The notes beneath the pieces were generated by a model. It worked only from the letters and a program-made list of their open reading frames with translations, was not told the DNA's origin and searched no databases. The translations under genes were made by a program, and so were the position numbers. A stretch of DNA of 6,716 nucleotides, taken from Acidimicrobiales bacterium (GTDB lineage: Bacteria; Actinomycetota; Acidimicrobiia; Acidimicrobiales; Acidimicrobilacustridaceae). The stretch is taken from NCBI GenBank assembly GCA_023261915.1, contig JALRFT010000265.1, forward strand, positions 1 to 6,716. The letters are read 5' to 3'. Below are positions 1 through 5,330 of this stretch, piece after piece. Every line of letters starts with the position of its first letter. Position 1 is the stretch's first letter.

Positions 1-204
1 GGCAAAACGCCGTTCATCCAGACCGTGGGCACGGGCGCGGCCGTGGTCCTCCGGGATGGCCGCCTGTGGTCGGTCACGTGGGAGCGTCCGTCGCTGACCG
101 AGGGGACCCGCTACCTCCTACCGGACGGCTCGCCGATGCCGTTCGCCATCGGGCAGGAGTGGATCGTCCTGCTCGATGAGACGATGGAGCCCAAGGTTTC
201 TTGA
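1..204 (+). CDS. DUF3048-family protein, C-terminal fragment
   Basis: This is the last 67 codons of a gene that begins before the window; reading frame 1 is open from base 1 to a TGA at 202-204. The fragment has the pattern I associate with the C-terminal domain of DUF3048 (YerB-like) proteins: a GTGAAVVLRDGRLW turn, a tryptophan-containing strand (VTWERPS), then a LLPDGSPMPFAIGQEWIVLL segment that matches the usual 'pG.tWv.l' ending. Family members are typically exported lipoproteins of unknown biochemical function, but the signal peptide and lipobox would lie outside this window, so export cannot be seen here. The gene is followed by 126 non-coding bases before pdxS, so the two are probably separate transcription units. 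The family call rests on recognition of a short C-terminal pattern; a different beta-rich domain is possible. Confidence 0.72.
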   Translation, partial: GKTPFIQTVGTGAAVVLRDGRLWSVTWERPSLTEGTRYLLPDGSPMPFAIGQEWIVLLDETMEPKVS

Positions 205-248
205 CAGGCGGCGTCACCTGAAGGGGGGCGGCACGACCTAAGGGGTGA

Positions 249-269
249 TGCCCGGTCGCGCCCGGGGCA
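249..269 (+). terminator. GC-rich hairpin after the DUF3048 gene, possible terminator
   Basis: TGCCCGG (249-255) can pair with CCGGGGCA (262-269), leaving one bulged G and a six-base loop. It lies 45 bases after the upstream stop codon and before the candidate pdxS promoter, a sensible place for a terminator. No T-run follows it, so it is not a canonical intrinsic terminator; high-GC actinobacteria often lack the T-run. In DNA this GC-rich a stem this short can arise by chance. Confidence 0.3.
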
Positions 270-277
270 GCCCCCAC

Positions 278-283
278 TACGAT
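278..283 (+). promoter_or_regulatory. Candidate -10 box for the pdxST-yebC transcript
   Basis: TACGAT fits the actinobacterial TAnnnT form of the -10 element and is one of the few A/T-containing hexamers in the 126-base gap. It would start transcription near 289-291, giving a leader of about 40 bases. No convincing -35 box is visible at 16-18 bases upstream (the region reads GTCGCG), so the call depends on the -10 match and its position. Confidence 0.4.
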
Positions 284-287
284 GAGG

Positions 288-311
288 GGGCGCCGGAACC
301 GGCGGGCGCCC
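288..311 (+). promoter_or_regulatory. Stem-loop in the pdxS 5' leader
   Basis: GGGCGCC (288-294) is a perfect inverted repeat of GGCGCCC (305-311). A competing inner stem, CGCCG (291-295) with CGGCG (300-304) around a GAAC tetraloop, uses overlapping bases, so the two folds are mutually exclusive. The structure ends 9 bases before the pdxS ribosome binding site and would sit at the very 5' end of the predicted transcript. It could affect message stability or be incidental to GC-rich DNA; no known riboswitch is recognised here. Confidence 0.4.
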
Positions 312-320
312 AACGTCCTG

Positions 321-325
321 AGAGG
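321..325 (+). promoter_or_regulatory. Ribosome binding site of pdxS
   Basis: AGAGG ends five bases before the GTG codon at 331 and supports that GTG as the pdxS start. The same frame has no better-placed ATG until inside the conserved barrel sequence. Confidence 0.6.
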
Positions 326-330
326 TCATC

Positions 331-1224
331 GTGTCCGATTCCCCCAGCCACGTCACTGGCACCACGCGCGTCAAGCGCGGCATGGCGGAGATGCTCAAGG
401 GCGGCGTGATCATGGACGTCGTCACTCCGGAGCAGGCCAAGATCGCCGAGGATGCCGGCGCCGTGGCCGTGATGGCCCTCGAGCGCGTCCCCGCGGACAT
501 CAGGGCCGAAGGTGGTGTGGCTCGGATGTCGGATCCGGACATGATCACCGGCATCGTCGAGGCGGTGACCATCCCAGTGATGGCCAAGGCCCGCATTGGC
601 CACTTCGCTGAGGCTCAGGTACTCCAGTCACTCGGCGTCGATTTCGTCGATGAGAGCGAGGTCCTCACCCCTGCCGATGAGGCGCACCACATTGACAAGT
701 GGGCCTTCGACGTCCCGTTCGTCTGCGGCGCCACCAATCTCGGTGAGGCACTCCGGCGCATCGGTGAGGGTGCAGCGATGATTCGCTCGAAGGGTGAGGC
801 GGGTACGGGCAACATCGTCGAAGCAGTCCGGCACCTGCGCTCAATCCTCGGTGACATCCGACGGCTGACCGTGGCCGACGACGCCGAGATCTTCGATTGG
901 GCCAAGCGACTTGCGGCCCCGCTTCCTCTCGTTCAAGAGGTGGCGTCGACGGGGCGGCTTCCGGTGCCCATGTTCTGCGCCGGCGGTATCGCCACTCCTG
1001 CTGACGCCTCCCTCGTGATGCAGCTGGGAGCCGAGGCAGTCTTCGTCGGCTCGGGCATCTTCAAAAGTGACGACCCCGCACGTCGTGCCGTGGCCATCGT
1101 GGATGCCACCACGAACTTCGGCGATCCCGGCGTGGTTGCCAAGGCGAGCCGTGGCCTGGGCGAGGCGATGCCCGGTCTTGAGATCGGCACGCTGAGCACG
1201 ACCTTCGCCGACCGGGGCTGGTGA
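331..1224 (+). CDS. pdxS: Pyridoxal 5'-phosphate synthase, lyase subunit PdxS
   Basis: PdxS makes pyridoxal 5'-phosphate (active vitamin B6) from ribose 5-phosphate, glyceraldehyde 3-phosphate and ammonia in the deoxyxylulose-independent route; the ammonia comes from PdxT. The 297-residue product has the family's usual length and covers the whole (beta/alpha)8 barrel. Visible landmarks are GGVIMDV with Asp29, MAKARIGHF with Lys86, and RSKGEAGTGN with Lys154. These correspond to B. subtilis PdxS Asp24, Lys81 and Lys149, each shifted by five, so the sugar-binding and intermediate-transfer lysines are intact. The phosphate-binding CAGGIATP (216-223) and VFVGSGIFKS (237-246) stretches are also present. 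The start is GTG, placed by an upstream AGAGG. The last four bases overlap the pdxT start, as expected for subunits of one complex. It is cytosolic. Nothing is truncated or unusual. Confidence 0.98.
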   Translation: MSDSPSHVTGTTRVKRGMAEMLKGGVIMDVVTPEQAKIAEDAGAVAVMALERVPADIRAEGGVARMSDPDMITGIVEAVTIPVMAKARIGHFAEAQVLQSLGVDFVDESEVLTPADEAHHIDKWAFDVPFVCGATNLGEALRRIGEGAAMIRSKGEAGTGNIVEAVRHLRSILGDIRRLTVADDAEIFDWAKRLAAPLPLVQEVASTGRLPVPMFCAGGIATPADASLVMQLGAEAVFVGSGIFKSDDPARRAVAIVDATTNFGDPGVVAKASRGLGEAMPGLEIGTLSTTFADRGW

Positions 1225-1826
1225 ATCCGACCCCCCGGGTGGGGGTTCTCGCCCTTCAGGGGGCGTTCGGCGCTCACCAGCGAAGCCTTGCCGCTTTGGG
1301 CGTCCCATCCTTGGAGGTGAGGACGCCGGGGGACTTGGGAAATGTTGACGCCCTTGTGATTCCCGGCGGGGAGTCGACCACGTTGTGGCACCTCCTCGGG
1401 GTCAACGGACTCGTGGAGCCGCTGGGGGAGCGACTGGCCGCCGGAATGCCGACGCTGGGTACCTGTGCTGGGTTGATCCTGTTGGCCTCTGACGTCCGTG
1501 ACGGACGCTCCGATCAAGGCTGGTTCTCGGCTATTGACATCTCGGTGCGTCGCAACGCTTTCGGGCGTCAGATTGATTCGTTCGAGTGTGACCTCGCAGT
1601 CCCGGCGCTCGGGCCCGAGGATTTCCACGCAGTCTTCATTCGCGCTCCTCTGGTGGAGCACGTCGGTCCCAATGTGGAGGTGCTTGCCGCCGTCGACGGC
1701 GGGCCGGTGGCAGTGCGTGAGGGTCCGGTCCTCGCCACCGCCTTCCACCCGGAACTGACCGGGGATACCAGGGTGCACCGCTTGTTCATGGACGTTCTCG
1801 CTACCCGGACCGGTCAGGTAGGTTGA
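1221..1826 (+). CDS. pdxT: Pyridoxal 5'-phosphate synthase, glutaminase subunit PdxT
   Basis: PdxT hydrolyses glutamine and channels the ammonia into PdxS. The 201-residue product is a complete class I glutamine amidotransferase. It has VLALQGAF (9-16), the oxyanion-hole segment IPGGEST (47-53), the nucleophile Cys82 in GTCAGLILLA, VRRNAFGRQ (109-117), FIRAP (139-143) and the His176/Glu178 pair in AFHPELTGD. The full catalytic triad is therefore present. The GTG start at 1221 overlaps the pdxS stop as GTGA, so translation is probably coupled; only a weak GGGG (1214-1217) precedes it. A second in-frame GTG at codon 7 (1239) also lies before the conserved core and cannot be excluded as the start. 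No pdxR-type regulator gene is in the window. Confidence 0.97.
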   Translation: MNPTPRVGVLALQGAFGAHQRSLAALGVPSLEVRTPGDLGNVDALVIPGGESTTLWHLLGVNGLVEPLGERLAAGMPTLGTCAGLILLASDVRDGRSDQGWFSAIDISVRRNAFGRQIDSFECDLAVPALGPEDFHAVFIRAPLVEHVGPNVEVLAAVDGGPVAVREGPVLATAFHPELTGDTRVHRLFMDVLATRTGQVG

Positions 1827-1836
1827 GGCGGCGGAG

Positions 1837-1842
1837 AGGAGG
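1837..1842 (+). promoter_or_regulatory. Strong ribosome binding site of yebC
   Basis: AGGAGG lies within the purine run GGAGAGGAGGG (1833-1843) directly before the ATG at 1846. It is, with the ruvA site, the strongest Shine-Dalgarno match in the window. It suggests yebC is translated independently of pdxT, from which it is separated by 19 bases. Confidence 0.75.
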
Positions 1843-1845
1843 GAC

Positions 1846-2601
1846 ATGTCCGGGCATTCCAAGTGGGCAACCATCAAGCACAAGAAGGGTGCAGCCGACG
1901 CTAAGCGGGGCAAGCTGTTCGCCAAGTTGATCCGGCAGGTCGAGGTGGCCGCCCGGGCTGGTGGGGGGGACCCCGAGTCCAACCCGACCCTGCGGACCAT
2001 GTTCCAAAAGGCACGGGATGCCTCAGTGCCCCTCGACACCATCGAACGTGCCGTCAAGCGCGGCACGGGCGAACTCGAAGGCGTCACCTACGAGCCGGTG
2101 ACTTATGAGGGCTACGCCCCCGGTGGAGTAGCCGTGCTGATTGAGGCACTCACTGACAACCGGAACCGCACCAGTGCCGAAGTTCGGTCGGTGATGAAAA
2201 AGACGGGTGGTTCCATCGCCGAGCCGGGTGCAGTGTCCTGGCAGTTCGAGCGCAAGGGTGTCGCCTTCGTGTCAGCTGAGGTGGCCGAAGATGACGTGAT
2301 GCTCGCCGCTCTCGACGCTGGCCTTGAGGACCTCAGCGCCGAGGGCGACGTGTGGCGCATTACCTGTGGACCAAGTGACCTGCCGGCGGTGCGCACGGCG
2401 CTTGAGGACGCCGGTATTGCTGTGACATCGGCGGACGTGACCATGGTGTCGTCGACGTCCGTGGAGCTCACGGCCGCTGATCAGGCACGTTCAGTCCTCA
2501 AATTCATGGATGCACTCGAAGACCTCGATGACGTCGGTGACGTCTATGCCAACTTCGACATTCCTGACACCCTGCTCCAAGAGCTCGGATCAGCCGACTG
2601 A
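1846..2601 (+). CDS. yebC: YebC/PmpR family protein (translation factor or regulator)
   Basis: This is a complete YebC/PmpR (TACO1-like) protein of 251 residues, the usual length. The N-terminal signature MSGHSKWATIKHKKGAADAK opens a three-helix domain (about 1-80). It is followed by YEGYAPGGVAVLIEALTDNR (starting near residue 87), the SAEVRSVMKKTGG loop, and the C-terminal DALEDLDDVGDVYANFDIPD ending. The family was long annotated as transcriptional regulators. Later work on bacterial YebC and mitochondrial TACO1 supports a role at the ribosome, helping translation through polyproline stretches. Which role applies here cannot be read from sequence. In actinobacteria yebC commonly sits between pdxT and ruvC, as here. 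The ATG is preceded by AGGAGG. Its stop is separated by one base from the GTG of the next gene, so the two are likely co-translated. Confidence 0.97.
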   Translation: MSGHSKWATIKHKKGAADAKRGKLFAKLIRQVEVAARAGGGDPESNPTLRTMFQKARDASVPLDTIERAVKRGTGELEGVTYEPVTYEGYAPGGVAVLIEALTDNRNRTSAEVRSVMKKTGGSIAEPGAVSWQFERKGVAFVSAEVAEDDVMLAALDAGLEDLSAEGDVWRITCGPSDLPAVRTALEDAGIAVTSADVTMVSSTSVELTAADQARSVLKFMDALEDLDDVGDVYANFDIPDTLLQELGSAD

Positions 2602-2602
2602 G

Positions 2603-3076
2603 GTGAAGGTCTCCATTGGGGCCACGGCGCCCCCGTTCGATCTTGAGGGAACGCTCGGTACTCCTGAGTCCCGACGCTCTTACTCGCTTACTGAATTCAG
2701 GGGCTCGCCGGTCGTCTTGGTGTTCTACCCGGCTGACGCCTCGCCGGTCTGTACGGCACAGTTGATGTCGTACACCAACGACATCGACCGGTTCGGGGAA
2801 CTTGGAGCCCAGGTGCTCGCCATCAGCCCTCAGGGAGTGGAGCAACACGAGCACTTCGCCACCCAACTGGGCGGTCTCGCTTTCCCGCTCCTCGCTGATA
2901 CTGAGCGAGCTGTCGGCGGCGCCTACGGGGTGATGGGACGCATCGGCTTCTACCGCCGCAGCGTCTTCGTGGTCGACGGTGAGGGAGTGGTCCGCTACGC
3001 CCATCGCGCAACGGCAGGATTCACCTTCCGGCCCGTGGACGAGTTGGTGGAGGTGTTGGCCGGCCTCACCGGCTGA
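2603..3076 (+). CDS. Peroxiredoxin, BCP/PrxQ-like, with a single cysteine
   Basis: This is a thioredoxin-fold peroxidase expected to reduce hydrogen peroxide or organic hydroperoxides in the cytosol. The 157-residue length is typical of BCP/PrxQ. Motifs in order are GATAPPFDL (6-14), VVLVFYPADASPVCT (37-51) carrying the peroxidatic Cys50 in the P-x3-S/T-x2-C pattern, VLAISPQG (71-78), FPLLADTERAVGGAYGV (94-110), and RRSVFVVDGEGVV (118-130), which supplies the conserved arginine. Cys50 is the only cysteine, so the resolving cysteine that PrxQ often has five residues later is absent (Met55). A one-cysteine mechanism with an external thiol is inferred. I chose the GTG at 2603, one base after the yebC stop, because the product then begins directly at the family core. 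The upstream in-frame ATG at 2510 lies inside yebC and would add 31 residues unlike the family. No clear Shine-Dalgarno is present, so coupling to yebC is likely. Confidence 0.9.
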   Translation: MKVSIGATAPPFDLEGTLGTPESRRSYSLTEFRGSPVVLVFYPADASPVCTAQLMSYTNDIDRFGELGAQVLAISPQGVEQHEHFATQLGGLAFPLLADTERAVGGAYGVMGRIGFYRRSVFVVDGEGVVRYAHRATAGFTFRPVDELVEVLAGLTG

Positions 3077-3102
3077 TCCCCCGTCGCCGGAGGCACCGGG
3101 GC

Positions 3103-3108
3103 TAGGAT
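3103..3108 (+). promoter_or_regulatory. Candidate -10 box of a leaderless ruvC promoter
   Basis: TAGGAT matches the actinobacterial TAnnnT -10 form and ends 7 bases before the ruvC ATG, so transcription would start at or within a base of the ATG. The same bases contain AGGA (3104-3107), which could instead act as a weak Shine-Dalgarno at 8 bases from the ATG. No good -35 box is visible 16-18 bases upstream. The 39-base gap after the peroxiredoxin leaves room for a promoter. Confidence 0.5.
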
Positions 3109-3115
3109 CGTACAC

Positions 3116-3637
3116 ATGTTCGTCTTGGGCATTGATCCGGGGCTGTCGAGGTGCGGCTATTGCGTCCTCGAGGCGGGCGGGAGCGGCTCCCAGCGTCGAC
3201 CGGCAGTGAGGGCGCTCGGCGTCCTGCGGACCGACCCCGCCTTGCCGGTCTGGGATCGTCTGGCGATCATCCAGGACGATGTTCGCGCCCTGGTGGACGA
3301 GTACACCGTGGCGCACGTCGCCCTTGAGAGGGTCGTCTTCGGAGCAAACGCCCGGACCGCTTCCGGCGTCATCCAGGCTGCCGGGGTGATCATGGCCGAG
3401 GCCGTCCGGATCGGAGCGGTTGTCGCCGAGTACGGACCCAACCAAGTCAAAGAAGCAGTGACGGGTTGGGGTGCAGCGCCCAAGGATCAAGTGGCGGAGA
3501 TGGTGACGAGTCTCTTGGGGCTCGATGCCGTGCCGAGTCCACCAGATGCCGCCGATGCGGCAGCCGTCGCCCTCTGTCACCTCGCCACCGTGCCGCTGCG
3601 GTCCGCCACGTCGGTCGCTACAGGAGGAGGGCGATGA
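3116..3637 (+). CDS. ruvC: Holliday junction resolvase RuvC
   Basis: RuvC is the endonuclease that cuts Holliday junctions symmetrically after RuvAB has migrated them. The 173-residue product has the RNase H-like fold with all four catalytic acidic residues: Asp7 in VLGIDPGLSRCG, Glu71 in VALERVVFGANA, and Asp144 and Asp147 in PDAADAAAVALCH. The DNA-contacting stretch QVKEAVTGWGAAPKDQVAEMV (from residue 110) lines up with E. coli QVKQ...KSQV and keeps both lysines (112, 123). Length matches the family. The first conserved strand begins at residue 2, so the ATG at 3116 must be the start. The 3' end overlaps ruvA by ATGA and contains the ruvA ribosome binding site. It is either read through from the peroxiredoxin or transcribed from the promoter-like TAGGAT just upstream. 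Confidence 0.98.
   Translation: MFVLGIDPGLSRCGYCVLEAGGSGSQRRPAVRALGVLRTDPALPVWDRLAIIQDDVRALVDEYTVAHVALERVVFGANARTASGVIQAAGVIMAEAVRIGAVVAEYGPNQVKEAVTGWGAAPKDQVAEMVTSLLGLDAVPSPPDAADAAAVALCHLATVPLRSATSVATGGGR
3622..3630 (+). promoter_or_regulatory. Double Shine-Dalgarno of ruvA inside ruvC
   Basis: AGGAGGAGG contains two overlapping AGGAGG cores (3622-3627 and 3625-3630) ending 3 to 6 bases before the ATG at 3634. It fixes the ruvA start. In-frame ATG or GTG codons farther upstream would extend RuvA into ruvC sequence unrelated to the RuvA fold. Confidence 0.8.
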
Positions 3638-4245
3638 TCGCCACGCTGCGAGGCCCTCTCGCTTGGCGAGACAGTGACGAAGTTTGCGTTGAGGTTGGAG
3701 GTCTGGGATACCGGGTGACCGTGCTGCCGACGACGTCGGTGTCACTCGGCGAGGTCGGCGAGGAGGTCTACCTCCATGTGCACCATCACATTCGTGAAGA
3801 TGCCGAGGTGCTGTTCGGTTTTGGGACCCGATCCGAGCGAGAGACGTTTGAGGTGCTGATCGGCACCCATGGCGTCGGCCCGGCGCTCGCCATGGCCATT
3901 CTGGGTGTTCATCCTCCAGCGGCACTGGCTCGGGTGCTGGTCGACGAGGATCTCGCCGCCCTGTGTCTCGTGCCCGGGGTCGGTCGCAAGACGGGCGAAC
4001 GGCTGCTGGTGGAGCTGAAGAATCGGCTGGAGCTGACGGAAAACGTCATCCCTGGTGGAAGTGTGGCTGCGGGCGCATCAACTGAGACCTCGGGGAGCCC
4101 CTCGGCGCGTGGTGACGTCCGTGAGGCGTTGGTGCAGCTGGGTTATGGGCCTGATGAGGTCGCTGCGACGCTTCGGGAACTACCCGAGGAAGGCGATTCT
4201 GGGGAATTGCTCCGGATGGCGCTGCAGAGGCTGGCGGTGAGCTGA
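3634..4245 (+). CDS. ruvA: Holliday junction branch migration protein RuvA
   Basis: RuvA binds the four-way junction as a tetramer and positions the RuvB motors. The 203-residue product has the expected three parts. An OB-fold domain (about 1-63) opens with MIATLRGPLAW and includes GGLGYRV. A domain with two helix-hairpin-helix motifs follows, IGTHGVGPALAMAIL (76-90) and VPGVGRKTGERLL (113-125). After a low-complexity linker (about 138-160, rich in G, S, A and T) comes the RuvB-contacting C-terminal domain (about 160-203) with REALVQLGYGPDEVAATL. The acidic pin residues Glu55 and Asp56 sit in HHIREDAEVLFGF at the same positions as in E. coli. The start at 3634 overlaps the ruvC stop (ATGA) and has a strong Shine-Dalgarno; its stop overlaps the ruvB start (TGATG). 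The three ruv genes are thus translationally linked. Confidence 0.97.
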   Translation: MIATLRGPLAWRDSDEVCVEVGGLGYRVTVLPTTSVSLGEVGEEVYLHVHHHIREDAEVLFGFGTRSERETFEVLIGTHGVGPALAMAILGVHPPAALARVLVDEDLAALCLVPGVGRKTGERLLVELKNRLELTENVIPGGSVAAGASTETSGSPSARGDVREALVQLGYGPDEVAATLRELPEEGDSGELLRMALQRLAVS

Positions 4246-5321
4246 TGCGCGACGAGCTTCTCAACCCCCAAGCAATCACTGATGATGAACGTGATGAGTT
4301 GCCTGCGGGATCGGGTGTCATCGGCGAGGAGGGTGGTCTTCGTCCCCGGCGGCTTGACGACTTTGTCGGTCAGCCGGAACTGAAGGATCACCTTGGCATC
4401 ATCCTCGAAGCCGCTCGGCGACGAGGTCAGGCCGCCGACCATCTGCTCTTCGCCGGTCCGCCGGGTCTCGGCAAGACGACCCTTGCGGGAATTGTGGCCG
4501 CCGAGATGGAGGTCGACATCCATGTCACCTCAGGGCCGGCCATCGAGCGGGCGGGTGATCTGGCGGCGATCCTGACGCGTTTGAGTGAGGGCGACGTGCT
4601 CTTCGTGGACGAGATCCATCGGCTGTCACGCACCGTTGAGGAGGTTCTCTATCCCGCTATGGAGGACTTTCAGCTTGACATCGTGCTCGGCAAAGGGCCG
4701 GCAGCGAGAAGTCTGCGCCTCGATCTGCCCCGCTTCACCCTTGTCGGAGCGACGACCCGCACCGGTCTCATCACCGGGCCCCTGCGTGACCGCTTCGGGT
4801 TGGTTGCCAGACTCGACTACTACAGCGTCGAGGACCTGACGAGCATCGTTTCGCGAGCGGCTGACATTCTCGGGGTCACGGTGGACGCCGAAGGCGCCAG
4901 TGAGATTGCCGGCCGGTCCCGTGGCACGCCCCGAATCGCTAATCGACTCCTGCGTCGGGTCCGGGACTTCGCTGAGGTTCGTGCTGGCGGTGTGGTTGGC
5001 CGCCAAGTGGCCCGTGACGGCCTCGCCCTCTTCGGAGTGGATGAACTCGGTCTCGACAAGGTCGATCGGGCGATCCTTTCGGCCCTGTGTGAGCGCTTCG
5101 GAGGAGGTCCCGTGGGGCTCGGCACACTTGCCATCGGAGCGAGTGAGCCAGCAGAGACGGTCGAGGACGTGTACGAGCCGTTCCTGATCGGTCAGGGCTT
5201 GTTGGTCCGGACCCCCCGCGGCCGAGTGGCGACACCCGCGGCGTGGGCCCACCTAGGTCTCGTCATGCCGTCCTCGGCACCGTTGGCCATCGATGACGGC
5301 CAACAGCAGCTGCTCGACTGA
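4245..5321 (+). CDS. ruvB: Holliday junction branch migration ATPase RuvB
   Basis: RuvB is the hexameric AAA+ motor that pumps DNA through the RuvA-bound junction. The 358-residue product is complete. It has RRLDDFVGQPELK (35-47), Walker A GPPGLGKT (71-78), Walker B LFVDEIHRL (119-127), the RuvA-contacting hairpin region around 138-165, sensor 1 GATTRTG (168-174), arginine-finger segment PLRDRFG (179-185), sensor 2 GTPRIANRLLRR (227-238), and a winged-helix DNA-binding domain (about 265-340) with FGGGPVGLGTLAIG and EDVYEPFLIGQGLLVRTPRGR. The first 30 or so residues are an acidic, variable extension before the conserved core, common in this family. ATG at 4245 shares one base with the ruvA TGA; only weak purine sequence (GGTGAG, 4236-4241) precedes it, so reinitiation from ruvA is likely. 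Its stop lies 5 bases from the stop of the convergent aminopeptidase gene. Confidence 0.98.
   Translation: MRDELLNPQAITDDERDELPAGSGVIGEEGGLRPRRLDDFVGQPELKDHLGIILEAARRRGQAADHLLFAGPPGLGKTTLAGIVAAEMEVDIHVTSGPAIERAGDLAAILTRLSEGDVLFVDEIHRLSRTVEEVLYPAMEDFQLDIVLGKGPAARSLRLDLPRFTLVGATTRTGLITGPLRDRFGLVARLDYYSVEDLTSIVSRAADILGVTVDAEGASEIAGRSRGTPRIANRLLRRVRDFAEVRAGGVVGRQVARDGLALFGVDELGLDKVDRAILSALCERFGGGPVGLGTLAIGASEPAETVEDVYEPFLIGQGLLVRTPRGRVATPAAWAHLGLVMPSSAPLAIDDGQQQLLD
5282..5304. repeat. Inverted repeat in the last codons of ruvB
   Basis: GTTGGCC (5282-5288) is a perfect inverted repeat of GGCCAAC (5298-5304) with a nine-base loop. A ten-base palindrome, AGCAGCTGCT (5305-5314), follows at once. Both are inside the ruvB coding sequence, close to the convergent stop codons, so they may help end transcription or protect the 3' end. 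No T-run follows on either strand. Confidence 0.4.
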
Positions 5322-5330
5322 GCGACTCAG
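5318..5330. terminator. Small palindrome spanning both convergent stop codons
   Basis: CTGAG (5318-5322) and CTCAG (5326-5330) form a perfect inverted repeat around CGA. The left arm contains the ruvB TGA (5319-5321) and the right arm contains the aminopeptidase stop (TCA on this strand, 5327-5329). A second ACTGAGCG copy at 5333-5340 repeats 5317-5324 and could pair with the same CTCAG. The location suits a two-way transcription end, but a 5-bp stem without a T-run is weak evidence for a working terminator. Confidence 0.3.

Noticed and set aside
282..611. + strand open frame starting at 282 and overlapping pdxS
   Set aside because: Its product is an Arg/Gly/His-rich out-of-frame reading of pdxS, and no ribosome binding site precedes it.
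933..2087. Long - strand open frame (384 codons) opposite pdxS, pdxT and yebC
   Set aside because: It is antisense to conserved genes, has low-complexity composition and no family resemblance.
2510..2602. Extension of the peroxiredoxin upstream to an ATG at 2510
   Set aside because: The extra 31 residues are encoded inside yebC in another frame, are Ser/Thr-rich, and precede the normal start of the BCP/PrxQ core. The GTG at 2603 directly after the yebC stop is a better start.
3466..3633. Extension of RuvA upstream to an ATG at 3466
   Set aside because: The extra residues are Arg/Ser-rich out-of-frame ruvC sequence. The ATG at 3634 has a strong Shine-Dalgarno and gives the canonical MIATLRG start.
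2504..3925. Long - strand open frame (473 codons) across the yebC end, peroxiredoxin, ruvC and the start of ruvA
   Set aside because: It lies antisense to four well-supported genes. Its translation is rich in Arg, Gly, Pro and His with no recognisable domain, as expected from the antisense frame of GC-rich coding DNA.
4626..5252. - strand open frame (208 codons) opposite ruvB
   Set aside because: It is antisense to the strongly conserved RuvB ATPase and winged-helix regions and has no recognisable motif.
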